A stretch of DNA of 64,000 nucleotides from Theristus sp. LFF4_11 (Eukaryota; Nematoda; Chromadorea; Monhysterida; Xyalidae), in contig JASANC010000153.1 of the NCBI GenBank assembly GCA_030248135.1, positions 1 to 64,000 on the forward strand, written 5' to 3'. The notes beneath the pieces were generated by a model. That model was not told the DNA's origin. It worked only from the letters and a program-made list of their open reading frames with translations, and ran no database searches. The position numbers were made by a program, and so were the translations under genes. This document shows positions 39,001 through 50,865 of the stretch, in pieces. Position 1 is the stretch's first letter; each line of letters begins with the position of its first letter.

Positions 39001-42000
39001 GGAAGAGGAACGTTGGTAAAAAAAACGCTAGTTGATTGCTAAACTTTGCATAGAACCAAGCTTTTCCATGTTTGTGAACTATTAACTCAACAGATCTCTC
39101 CTGTCATAGTGGTTGTCGTTGGTGTCATTGCTTGCCTTTAACTACTGTTTAATAGCAGTATTGAAGTAGTGTACTTAACTGTTCCTAATTTAGCCATAAA
39201 AACTTATAACCACGTGGTAAATATATAATACATTTTCTCGGCTCTGCGTGCGCCTGTGCAAACAACTAGATTCAGAATTCAGGCCTTATTCAGCAATCTA
39301 AATAGTTTCTGATAAACCGCTCGGTGAATATCATTGGACATGGACTGTGTTTGGAATACTTCGTCCATATTTGTTATTAGCCCGTGCGATTTGTTTTCAC
39401 AAGCATCGCATTTTTTTCTCCGTCAAACGACAAGTATGCAATGTAAACGCGGCATAAATAACGTTTTTGCTGTTGAAATTTTTGTTAGGAATTTTAATTG
39501 AGTAATTTTTCATCAACACATCAGGAGAGGCAGTGTATGATATGATGAAATTAATAGCAGATACATTTTTTCAAATACATTTCAAGCGGCCGCCAGTGTC
39601 GTTTGTGTGATTGATTTACTTACTTCTTTGACCACCTAAAGTTTAAAATGAGTGGTGTGTCGTGTTCAGTATCGTGCGATTGTGTCAAACATTTCAGTAT
39701 ATGAGCGTGTATGAGTGTGCGTATGGTTGCGTCACGCACAAAGTAGTCGCACGGGCTCATGCACTTGGCGACATGCTTGCTTGCAACGCTTTCGCTCGAC
39801 ACAGCGAAAACAACCGTTTTTGTGGAGTTTTCGCGCAGACAGGGACTGAGTATTTCAGTGCTGGCGTGCTTTTGTCGGCTGTGTGTGCATGTGGAAAGGA
39901 GCGACGAACTTTGCTTGCAAATATTTTATTGATCTCCGCATGTGCCTCGATGTGCCATGCGACGTCAGTGAGGCGAGCGCGCTGTCCGAGATTCTGTTTG
40001 ATCAAGTGCATGCACGCAAGCAAAATGCAACATTGAACGTCGACAACAGCAATTGCAGGCTCACGGGGATTTGTGAATGTTTTCATTATTGAATTTGTTC
40101 TCATGTTCACTCTGTTTTATGACAACAACAGTGGAAACTTCAGTCAGGTGAAGTTCGAGTGTTGCTAACTGAGTTTTATCTGTTCAACGGTGCGTGCTAA
40201 GATTAAAAACACGAGCTGAAAGTCTCCGGGCAAAACATTGCCATTGCCAGCTAAAATTATTTCAATTTCGTACATTTTTAGTTTTCATCATTTTCAACAG
40301 AAGAAACATCGCGTCGAACTTTTTCTTATCGAAATTTGTGGTGCTTTCATATTTCAGTTTTTCTCCCCCCGGACCCCGGGTGGTCGTTCGTTGGGTTCAG
40401 TTCATATCAGGTGCAATTGCAATAACGCACACACACACAAAGGTTGTGGTGTGGAAGTAAAACTTGGTTGGAATTACTAGTTTGTGTGGTTGGCTGGTGT
40501 GTGCATATTTTCCGTCCATTCCACGACGCATTCAATTGTGTTGTGCGTAAACGGGGAAACACAACCCATCGCAAATGTTTCGCGATGTTTGTGTTATGCT
40601 CGTTTATATCTTTTAACGACAACGCTGTTACTGGTACGCGTTGTTTTCTTCAGATGCACCACGTTCTGTTGGAATCTGCGTTGTGTTCGGTTGTTTTTCT
40701 GATAATGAGTTGATTACATGTGTTATTGAATGGTTTTGCTCGTTTTGTTTCACGTCATATGACGTGCGCGAGAGTTTTTCAGTTGTGGTGGTTTTTTGAA
40801 CAGGCTCTTTTCCGCTGGTATTAAAATTGAAATGGTGCTGTGATGGTTTCAGCGACCACCGGTTATTTTAATGCAAGGTTCTTTTTAATGACGTGCGGTC
40901 ATTCAGAACAAGAATTTTTCCCCGATGACGAGGAAAAGATTACTTCTCTTCTCTGCAAAGAAATCTATGAAAGTTGGAAATTTCTGTTTTCATCAAAGAA
41001 TGTGACGTTTTTCATCAGTCATAAGGTGGCGCAGAAGTACTCACCAGGACTTCTGCATCATCCTGTAGTTGTACGCCAGAGAATCAATCAAAATCACCTG
41101 TCTGATGTGAATTGGATTTCTCATTGAATCCCGTTTATTAGAATTCACACTTTGCAAACTTACAAAAAACACAAGCAACCAATCACACAGGTGGCATTTC
41201 AGCTTGCGAAAGCAGCGCAGCGCCGGAGGATCCCGTCTCGGCTCGCACCCACCAAGAGCACACACGCGCCTTGGCCGCCTATAACGCCATCTACAACCGC
41301 AGCAACAGCACTCGTCTGACGCCGTTGGTCGTGATGACACAGCAGCGATCGCTCGACACGGCCGTACTGACGGTCACCGACGAAATGATGACGTCATCCG
41401 CGTCCGCGGGCGCGTCGCCACTTGGCGTCACCGTGGCTGGCGCATCTACGAGCGCCAACAACAACATGTCGCCACGCAGTTTGGTGATTCGAAGTCGACA
41501 AGCGGTTGGTGAATGGTCGATTGGGGGTTGTTATTTGGGGTCGTTGTTTTGTTAGGATACTAATGTGACTACCATGACGGTGACCGTCGATGTTGCTGCT
41601 GTTGTTGTTGTTGTTGTTTATTGCCGAAAGCGACTCGTGGCATCCGTCATCCGGTGGTGTCAGATTCGGGGAAGGGCATTAAATGGAACTGCTGCTATCT
41701 CACAAAATTCAACAAAGTATGCGGCTATGTTTTTGCAACAGCCCATATTTGCGGTTTGGAAAACAGCTCCAGCGTTCTTGGTGAGCCTCATCTAATGGCA
41801 GAGATCCGAGCGTTCAACTGTGCGCTAAACCAGTCATTCGTTTGTGGACTTGCGCAAGTGTCAGCGACACATCTGGTCTGGCCGTCTCGGTTCGTCGGCT
41901 TTAACGGCTGACTTTCACCGAACGTGCAATATTTTACGGTGCTGCTTGCAACAATGCAATAGACTTGGACGGTCTGTGGCTGAAGGTCGTAAACTGGTTG

Positions 42001-45000
42001 TGCAGTTGATTGAGCACGTCTCGGTATGAAATAAAATAGGTTTTGCAAGCGTTGGCATGGAGCTGAATGGCATACAGGATGGAATTGAAATGGAACACAC
42101 AGAGTTAATCACGCGAACGATGACTATTGATTTTTTTTATTTTCACTGAACAGAATTTAATCAAAAACACGCCGACTTGTGGGCACGGTTATTCCAGGCT
42201 GGGCTTTCTTATGAACGACAAAATACACGTTGATCATAGGAATTGAAAAATGAACCAACAACCAGTTGATAAATTTATTCGATTCGTCATCTTAGCAACG
42301 AATTTAGCATGACAATGCACGTAAACCGGTTTTCGTTCACGCTTGATCATAGAACCCTGCTTGCTGTCAGCGTTAGTCATGTACAGTCGAACTATAAAAG
42401 GCATTTCAGCTGATTGGTTGGTGATCACGTGATGCATGCTTTCTGTGTAGGACAGACTCTAACTTCAAAGCAATGCCTGCCTAGCCTATACAGAAAGCAA
42501 AACCAACCAATCAGCTGATTGCCTGTATGTTTCTAAAAAAACCAAAAAGATGCTGGATTTTGAACAACATCACTTGCCGTTTACTAAATTGTATACGGGC
42601 GCCTTGTGTGTTAAAACACTTTTATTTATCTCACAGACAAACTGCAATTTGTGGCGGTTTGTAGCCAATTATCAGTTTGTGCGGTGCTGTTATCAGTCTT
42701 ATGTGCGTGTTTCGCTGGCGATAAGTGCAACAAACCCACAATTATCATCTTTTGTTTGAGCACGCAGCTTATGACTACCTTACATTCAACACTTTATATC
42801 GGCAACCAGATGAGATTTGTCCATGTGTTTCTTTGTATTTCTGCAACAGCGTCTCATTCATTGAAATGCACACGCGATGGAAAAAGTCGACCATGGCACT
42901 GGACATACAGAGTGGCGTCTAAACAGTATTTATGAATTTGTCGTAACGCTTTGGCAACAAAGTCAACATCACTACTTCTGCGCCACCCTGTAGGCTAGGT
43001 TATGACAGAAAAAACAACTAAATCTTTTGCGTGAAGATAAAATTGCATTTTTTTATCTTGATAGTATCGTGATATCTTGTCAGTATTGTATCCTACATCA
43101 GACAGCACTCGCCATATTTGTTTACTTCCATGCGTTGCTTTTGCCACACATAAAAAAGTGATAACATCGAAATTTATAAATCATGAATAAACGCATCCAG
43201 TCAGCCTTTCAACAGTGCGTGCACCACACGGACTAATACGTAAACCCACCACGTTGGAACGACATTTCAGATTAGTTCGATTATTCGACATTTTTATCAC
43301 GATTTTTGAGTCATTTCTTTGACAAGTGCTCTTGCTTCTGACCAGCGGTTTGGTTTTCTAACTGCGAGCGAGTCGCGTAAATCAAGAGTTTTCAGAACCT
43401 ATAGACCGCGCTTTGCAGGATCTTCTCTTGAAAAATCTCCAAAAGCTCCACGTAAAGTTTTACGGCGAAAATGCATGTGCATTTTTAGCATTTTAAAATT
43501 TAATAACTAATTCCCGAGTTCTTGACAAACGTTCATTTGCGAGTTATTAAAATTTTTAAATACTGTTTAATTGACATCACGAAGCCGCATAAAACAATGC
43601 TTGATCAAAGGTGTCATTCATGAATGTGATTGTTGTAAACAAGGAACATAAACATTTATGTTGTTCCTACTTCGTTGAGACGTAAACCGATCTCAAAAAT
43701 GTATTAATTTTTTACGGCTTTGAAATAATCGTGCATAAAACGGCACATTAAGCGACGTTGATAGTTTCGTGGTGCCGCTGATTGACTTCGTTCCGTACTT
43801 CAGTCATGACAGTGTATATGTTCTATTTCGTTTGCTTGTGCGCTGTCGGTTCTATTGATGATATTTCTGTGGTCTCGCTTGTAAGCGTTCATTATTATGC
43901 AATCGTATTGTACGATCGATGTCGAGCATACTAACGCTAGCATCAGCGCAATGCTTCATCGTTTGCGATGTGCTTGTGTTTTTTCGTCCGTTTTTTGCCG
44001 TGTTCTTTGTGGACATGCGGCTCATTTTCTGCAACGAAGATTACCAGGCACCACACCACCGCGTGGCTTCAACTTTTTGTCACTACGCTGGCTCGGCTCC
44101 CGGCTGCAGTTGCATCAGCCCGGTTATTACTGGTTACACACACTTGGCATATGCAATCGATAACTTTTTTCTGAGCAGCAGTAGCAACAACAACAACAAC
44201 AACAACAACAACTTTCACCATTGCTCTCATTCTGCGCGTATTCTGTGCATTGCTAGTGTTGCTCAGGCTCTATTCAGAGCTGTTGTTTAAAGCTTACATG
44301 TATTTTTGTGCCATGCACGGGCCGCAAGCTGCTTCAGTGTTGCTATCAATTCGCTATCTCTGCTTATCGACTGTGTGTGTGCTGTTGAAGCTGTACGTTG
44401 TATGGTACACATGACACATTAGCGAACGCACACACACAACTTGCTTACTTACGCTTGTGTGCTCTGCACTTATAAGCTGCTCAGCTGCTCAAGCTCTGCT
44501 CTCTCGACTCTGTGTCATCATCATCGGCTTCACTTGCCTACTTGCCACGTTTTTTTTATTTTCCGTGATATAGTTTGTGCCATGTGCACTGTGCAAAAAT
44601 AACTTTAAACCATTTTTTGTGTTTTGTGCGTTCTGCATTATCATCGCGAATGCTTTACGCCCTCGAGCCGTTGGGTGGGTGGGATGTTTTTTATTGCTGC
44701 TTCTACTTGTTTTGCCAATCAAGAAGACGTCTTGTGTTTCGTTTAAATTGTGTTTGTAAACAGGTATCAACTTCCTGATAGTATTTCGTTAAAATAATCT
44801 GCTCCAGTGATGAAGACAATAGCGCTTTTCCGTTTTTATATTTTTGTGCCTTGACGGTAGGTTTTTGTGATGGACTTGAACAAATACATGTCAACAAGAA
44901 TTAGTGGCCAACAAAAAATTTCGATTTCGAAAACTACGCCAACACTGTAGCTCTATCTGACATTTTATTTGATGGAACGACACTGACCGATCAGGTCTTC

Positions 45001-48000
45001 CGTCCTTGCTCTCAATGCTGACATAAACGGAAATCCACATTTGAAAATAATCGTGAAAGAAAATACCATTATCATATGAACATAGAACGCCGTGTTGGTG
45101 TTATTTTCTGCACATCACACATGTTATAATATCAACGAAGTGACGGTTTTTTTGTGGTCTTTTCGTCTACTCAAGTGCTTTGCCAACTGATCACAATATG
45201 TTTCACAATTCAAGCAACTCTCACTGATAAAAAGTTTCGGGTTGTTTCGATAAAAAGCTTATTTGACGTGTTACAGATAGAATCAACAAACGCTGCTTAT
45301 TTTGTTTACCAATTTACCGTTTCATTTGTTCGAGGAAAATTGTTCAATGTGCACACAAATGCTACGAACTGTATTAGCCCGCCCAACTTTTTTTGTCCAT
45401 TCGACATATTGGCCGCTGGTGTGCGTTGGTCATAAATCATAGACTCTCTGCAACATCCGCAACATGTATCACAAGCGCCGAGTGGTGGCCTAATGTTATG
45501 AACTTCGCCATACTCAGTGTTCTGCTTCTGCACTATGTGTACAACAGCGAATTAATTTCCAGCTAAATTTATTGCACATCGTTGCTGCAATTAACTACCG
45601 ATTCCAAAGTGATAAACGTGTGCCATGCTAACGAGCTTTCATGATAACCACGTGGTCTTTTTATTGCACACTTTGGGCGTTGTGCCAAAATCCAAAATAC
45701 AGTGTGCGTCGAATGTTTTTATGGTTTGTAATCAACCGCTGTGCTGTCTCCCAGATGCAGGCTTTCTCAGGGAGGTCTTGCTCGTTCAGTTATTGTTTAT
45801 TTAAGCGTATTAGGTCTTATTCTTTCAAGGTGTGCAGTAGATTTCGCATTAAGCATGGCAATTAAAATATGCATGTTTATGATCTTACATTTATAAGTGC
45901 TAAGCTGATGACGCTTGTTAAGTAACTTTTGTCCATAGATTATTTTCAAACAACGCAGATCAACGGCGCCATGCGATTAACAATTTTGCTTAATTATGAT
46001 AATAAGTCAAGCCGAGCACAAAATAACTATGGTAGACTATGACATTGGTTAAAATTTGTTCTCAAGTCAAACGGACACCCCGATTGGAAGCGTACGCCAG
46101 ATGCTGTAAATAATAATTAATCACTTCATTACCCTGTTTGTGATAATCGCCAAGCGATGCACAAGTTGTCGTTTCAAAAGCGCTTCTACAAGCGGCGCCA
46201 ATCGGCGTCGGCGGCGACCGGCGGCTCGCACAGCGTCGGCTCGGTCGACGTGCAACTGGAGTCGCTGCCGGAGTGTCCGGTGTCTACTGGTCACCATTCC
46301 GTCAGCAAGCCGATCACCGTCGACACGACGCAACACAACGCGTCGCTGTTGACGCCGCACGGCCGGCTGCTGCACCAGCGGAGTGCGTCCGCGAGTCCGC
46401 ACGCGTGCACGATGACGGACGCATGTGCGATACCGGCGAACGCTCGTCACAAACGCGACGCGAACGCCGACCAAACGGGTTCCGCTGATTCAGCGACGTC
46501 CGGTGGAACAGCGGATCTACTTGCTCAACACGATCGCCGACGGTCGGCCGGTCAGTCGCCGCGCAACTCCGATCCGATGCTGATGAACTCGCTGCGCGCC
46601 TTGAATTGTGCCACGCTGCCGCCGGCTTTCGTGCACCTAAAACGATACAGCACACCGCCGTGCCTCGTCGCAGCGCCGTCGCACGCCTTAAGCAGCCCCA
46701 ATAGCAGGCGGGCGTCGTTGCCAGTCACCGGTGGCCACGTGTCGCCACTGCCCTTGATAAAACAGGGCGAGGTGCTCGCGTTGCAACGAAACCCTGACGG
46801 GTCGATGGAGTCGGTCGTCATGGTCAGTCACGTCGTGCACGGTCACCAGGGTGGTGGTCGTTTTCCAAACGGTCCAACGAAGCACAGTGTAACCGATTTG
46901 GTTGAAGCACAGTGACTGAATGTGATAAATGAAAACCATCTCATAGATTGGGGTTTGGGGGTTTATGTGTTAAGTTTCAAACACTGTCACCTTCGAATCT
47001 CAGGCGCAAACGGATCCGTGGGAGATCAACAGGATCATCAACGACAGCCCCGACTGCGTGTACTCAATATTCATGCGCAGCCATCGCTGCTACGACCTGA
47101 TACCGACCAGCACGAAGCTCGTCGTATTTGACACACAACTGCCAGTAAGTTCATGCGAGAAAAATGCGACCGTTGTTTGGTGAACGATCATTTTTGGTAC
47201 AGCATGCCAAAATAAATAAGGCAGTTCTAGTCTTCTCAGTCAAGACGAGATTAGTCCCAAACTAGTGGTTGGCTTTCTCAAAAATGTCAAGAAGTTTGGC
47301 AGCCGTGTGTGCAATGGACAAAAAATAAACAGAATAACCCGAATAACCAATAATTTTAAGAAACACATCAAATTTGACTCACAATTGGGTGTCTGGACGT
47401 CTTTTTTTATTCGCATTTTAGTGATTCACTTCCATTGCCAATTCATTCACTTGCATACGTCAGGTTCGAAAGGCATTTTTTGCGCTCGTGTACAACGGTG
47501 TGCGTGCGGCGCCACTGTGGAACAGCGAACTGCAACGATTCGTGGGCATGTTGACGGTGACCGACTTCATTGCGATACTGCAGAAATACTATCGATCCGA
47601 TCAACAAGGCGGCATCAAGGAGCTGGAAGAGCACAAAATACTCACGTGGAGAGGTGCGTCGCTGGGGTGGGATTCCTTCGTCAATCACAACTGCATTTGC
47701 TACTGTTCTTCCAATAAATAAATTTTACACTTTTATTGTTCCAATAAATAATAAATCACAGCTGCAATTGCTGCTCTGCTGCTGACTTTCATGTTGCTTA
47801 AATCTGTTCACAATTTTTTTCAGAAGTGATGCTGGGAGCAGATCGCGCCAAAACCCGCCTGATATCAATTGATCCGACCGAAACGTTCGTTCAAGTTGTT
47901 TTAAGTTTTTTTTTCATTCATAACTTTCTTGAGCGACTCAAATCAGTGACTACCAAGCGATTTATTGCCTGTTGTTGCAGTTTGTACAAAGCGGTGCTGA

Positions 48001-49709
48001 TGCTGTGCACGAATCGAGTGCACCGACTGCCGGTGTTGGATCGAAAGTCCGGAAACATTGCCTACATTTTGACGCACAAGCGCATCATCAAATATCTCTA
48101 TTTATATGTACGTTCGTTTGTTTTCAATTTGGACTTCCAAGCGGATACCGTTGGTCGCACATCGCACGTTGTCGGTCGTTCCACCAACCCTTACCCCGTT
48201 ATACACATTCCAGATACACGATCTTCCAAAACCGTCGATGCTCGAGAAGACGCCACGCGAGCTCGGCCTCGGCACGTGGGGCGACATCGTCACGGTTGGT
48301 TGTTGGATAGTGTGTCTTGTGGTTGGTTAGCACCATTGCCGTCGTTATTATTGAGTAAGTTGTGATTTCCGGTGTCTAATCCGCGCACTGAACGATCAAA
48401 CAACTCAAAATTCAATTGCCGTGCGTGTCTCATTCGATCGAGTTGTTACCCAGATCACGCCGGAGACGCCGCTGATCAAAGTGCTCTCGCTGTTCCTCGA
48501 CCGTCGTATTTCGGCGATTCCGATCGTGGACGCCGAGGGTCGCGTGATTGACATCTACGCCAAATTCGACGTCATCCAGCTGGCTGCCGATCAGGCGTAC
48601 AACGATCTGGAGGTGCCCGTCAGCGACGCGCTGAAGCATCGCTCTGAGGTGCGTTTCGTTGCGTTCGGCACATGGCGGGCGCCTGGTGCGTGTGATGCGG
48701 CGCAAAGCAAAGAAACCGATTACAGTGTTAGGGCTGGTGGCCCACGCTCGTGGCTTGGTGGTAGCGCGTTATGTTATTGTCTGTGCGTTCGGGCGATCGA
48801 GCCCCGCCGAGGGTGTATAGGCACTTAATGTGGCTAAACGCTAAAGCTAACCCAGAAAAACGAACACACCGCCGGCTAAGTTGGGTGCCCATCGTTGAGT
48901 GCGGATAAAGCTTGCGACGGCCGATGCTCGCGGTGTCCCGAGTGTGTAAAGGCGCTACCACGCCCGGCCACGAGATGGACACTCGGTGCCAGGGTGGCTT
49001 CACTAACCGGGTCTGTTTCTGGTGCACTGCGGCTGACTCTAATGAGTTTTGGCTGCACTCGATTTCGCATTCAAGAGGGGCACATCACCCGATGAGGCCA
49101 CCCCTCGTTGTGCAACTTATGTCGGCGAGGTCGAAATGCAGCGAACCATCGCACAAACGTTGTTGATTTGCAGTGGTTCGAGGGTGTTCGCTCGTGCATG
49201 GAGAGCGACCCATTGTCGACCGTGATCGAGACGCTCGTAAAGTCGGAGTTTCATCGAATGTTGATCACGGACGCACAGAAACGAGTCGTTGGCATCGTCA
49301 GTCTCAGCGATATTCTCAGGCGCGTTTTCGTCTTAGATCTCTCTCGGTTTATGTCGGCTTTTATTAGATGACATCTCTTTTGTTCCACCTTTTTGTTTGT
49401 TTTGCTTCAATTCTGGTCGCCTTTTTGCTGCTTGAAATTGTATTCCTTTGCCCAAAAAACTAATCAAGCAAATGATCGTGGTGGGTTGTTGATTGTTGCA
49501 GGTTTCTGGTGCTCGACAATGCGCCCAGTGACGCCGTGAAACACAAACTGCGTGATATTGTTCGTCATGGAGGTGAGCGCTTTCGAATGCTACTAAATTG
49601 CAATCGACCATCAACGCTTCTGTCATCAATATATGTACTGTATTAATTGCATTCTGTTTTAGACTTCCTTGGAGACTCCACAGAGAAGCTACCGGAAGAA
49701 ACCAGCTGA
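33005..49709 (+). CDS. PRKAG2: AMP-activated protein kinase gamma subunit (four CBS repeats), long gene with alternative 5' exons
   Basis: Regulatory gamma subunit of AMPK: two Bateman modules sense AMP, ADP and ATP. Core exons: 47004-47144, 47464-47653, 47824-47884, 47981-48107, 48214-48294, 48454-48648, 49174-49319, 49502-49572, 49663-49709. CBS1: [20 protein letters not shown] and NGVRAAPLW with MLTVTDF. CBS2: [10 protein letters not shown] and [14 protein letters not shown]3: [10 protein letters not shown] and [13 protein letters not shown]4: EFHRMLITD and IVSLSDIL. The nucleotide-contacting His-Arg pairs and Asp residues of known gamma subunits are kept. Ser/Thr-rich exons at 33005-33108, 33488-33701, 33828-33936, 38432 to about 38713 and about 41197-41504 join in phase and would form a long N-terminal extension, as in long PRKAG2/SNF4A forms; this part is inference. 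The symbol is by similarity. The exon ending at 49319 is followed by GC, not GT. The probable AATAAA is at 50782. Confidence 0.88.
33226..33275 (+). mobile_element. SINE 3'-tail fragment in AMPK-gamma intron 1
   Basis: TTGGTACCTTATGGTTTCCG followed by GAAACGGCGTGCG matches the end of the SINE body at 13205-13235, then AAATAAATAAA-like tail repeats. Confidence 0.5.
33937..37312. other. AMPK-gamma intron; no exon supported
   Basis: AT-rich intron sequence. At 34101-34189 lies a GC-rich stretch whose ends GTGCGACGGT and ACCGTCGCAC are inverted; it includes possible A- and B-box-like strings (TGACTGGTGTG, GGTTCGGATC) and may be a SINE piece. Nothing else recognised. Confidence 0.4.
37313..37430 (+). 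CDS. Alternative first coding exon of the AMPK-gamma gene (predicted)
   Basis: ATG at 37313 opens [14 protein letters not shown] and ends in CAAG before GTGCGTCT, phase 1. That is the same end phase as exon 33828-33936, so either could splice to the exon at 38432. No acceptor lies close upstream, which is expected of a first exon. The sequence is Ser/Arg-rich like the other N-terminal exons. Prediction from phase and composition only. Confidence 0.45.
37431..38431. other. AMPK-gamma intron between the 37.3 kb exon and the 38.4 kb exon; nothing seen
   Basis: AT-rich intron sequence of about 1 kb with no supported exon or repeat. Confidence 0.4.
38714..41196. other. AMPK-gamma intron; no exon supported
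   Basis: Contains a short (CA)n tract at about 40427-40439 and unremarkable AT-rich sequence. The 95-codon frame at 40840-41127 was judged non-genic. Confidence 0.4.
41505..46156. other. AMPK-gamma intron or promoter region; MITE and microsatellites only
   Basis: Includes a (GTT)n run at about 41597-41621, the MITE at 42382-42529 and an (AAC)n run at about 44187-44211. No gene recognised. The 3' part may act as a promoter for the form starting at 46157. Confidence 0.4.
42382..42529. mobile_element. MITE of the ACAGTC family, copy 3
   Basis: Starts TACAGTCGAACTATAAAAGG and ends GCCTGTA. Inner arms CAGCTGATTGGTTGG and CCAACCAATCAGCTG are perfect inverted repeats shared with the two copies in GARS introns. 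Confidence 0.75.
46157..46900 (+). CDS. Large Ser/Pro-rich exon of the AMPK-gamma gene; probable start of a 600-residue form
   Basis: ATG at 46157 ([18 protein letters not shown]) follows an in-frame stop 39 bases upstream with no AG acceptor between except CAAG, so it is most simply a first coding exon. With donor at TTG before GTTGAAGC (46901) it is in phase with the CBS1 exon at 47004, and the whole short form is 600 residues with a closed frame. The exon is rich in Ser, Pro, His and basic residues, with several RRxS-like sites (RRQSAS, RRASLP), as in the disordered N terminus of long gamma subunits. An inner acceptor (GCACAAG at 46165) would instead allow joining to the 41.5 kb exon. Confidence 0.7.
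47211..47425 (+). repeat. Dispersed AAATAAGGCAG repeat, copy 2 (AMPK-gamma intron)
   Basis: Diverged partner of 21856-22040, same orientation: AAATAAGGCAG, TTTCTCAAAAATGTCAAG, ACACATCAAATTTGACTCAC, GGACGTCTTTTTTTAT. Confidence 0.6.
48737..49150 (+). mobile_element. Second tRNA-derived SINE type (AMPK-gamma intron)
   Basis: A tRNA-like head with A-box-like GTGGCTTGGTGGTAGCGCG at 48750 and B-box-like GGGCGATCGAGCCCCG at 48792 is followed by about 300 bp of GC-rich body ending near 49150. It is unlike the SINE at 13018 outside the promoter boxes. The GC content stands out against the AT-rich intron. Alternatively it is a decayed tRNA gene with unrelated flank. Confidence 0.55.
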
Positions 49710-50865
49710 TTTCGAATGCGTGTATGTTGAACGGCACCAGTGATATCGGAATTCGAAAGTCGGTTTCCTTCTTCAAAAAATCGCTTCGTTCCATGACAGA
49801 GCACGTTGATGTTTATTTTCATTGCAATTATTCACCCAATGTGTCGGAGATGTTTGATCGCTACCACAAATCTTATCGACTCCACTCGGGTCCGTGTGCA
49901 CGGCGTGTGCAACACAAGGCGCATATTTTTTTAAATTTTCAAAGATTCTTTAATTTTGAACACATTTCTTTCTTGGACGAAAGTTTATACATACAGACGT
50001 GTTTTGTTCTTATTGTAATTACTTTTGTTCACGCTTTTTGTCACGGCTTTTTTGATTCTACTATGTTTTTTTCAATCTAATTCGTCTATATTTTGCTTCT
50101 TTTTACTTTTCTTTTTTGGTTAAAACGTGTAATTGTTTTGGAATTGTGATCCGCATATACATCAATAATAATTTTAGTCGGTCATTATTTTTTGGCGTGG
50201 AAAGTTTTCTTTAAACCCGTATCATTTTAATTGCAAATATATTAGGCATTAGATTTTTCGTCGATCATTTTATTAGTAGTGCATATTGCGCTTTGTACCT
50301 TTTTGCTAGATGTATCATTTTCATGTTGCGTCAATGTATGATATTCTGATTTCTTGCACAGCGCCCATTACTGCTGGATTTCTGGAAAGCTTAGTAAAAA
50401 ATATCTAATTTGCACAATTGTGAAAATTTTGTCTTCATTACCGGTTAGAAATTGTTCGCTATCCTCCTCTGGTTTCACCCATGAGCCTTCAACGTAACTT
50501 GTTCCGAAGGGTTTTTAGTTTTGAAAGCTTGCTGTAGTTTTTTGGTTTTGTTATATTGTGCGAACATATTTTTCTCTGTAAATCTTCAAACCGCACTTTT
50601 GCACAACCATTCGAAACTGTGCTGTGTAAATATTTTTTGTTTTTCATACTTTTTTATCTTTGTGCTCAGGTGTGTGTGCGTGCGTGTGCGGTTCAGCGAT
50701 ACGGTTGCCATACTATAAAAAATGTTGAATATAACAAAAGAAAACTATTGCTATTTTTATACAAAATGAATCGAAAGAAGAAATAAATTTGGCTGAATTA
50801 AATGGGCGGAACGGAGCGGAAATTGGAATGCTTTTCATCGGTTGTGTGATGAATATCGACAGAGC
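49710..50865. other. AMPK-gamma 3' UTR and convergent gap
   Basis: T-rich sequence between two convergent genes. AATAAA at 50782-50787 is a likely poly(A) signal for AMPK-gamma. Confidence 0.5.

Noticed and set aside
39662..40036. 124-codon plus-strand frame in an AMPK-gamma intron
   Set aside because: Cys-rich random-looking translation of AT-rich intron with an equally long antisense frame; no domain.
40840..41127. 95-codon plus-strand frame before an AMPK-gamma exon
   Set aside because: Looks protein-like in places but has no family signal, and its 3' end resembles another non-coding stretch near 42970-42995.
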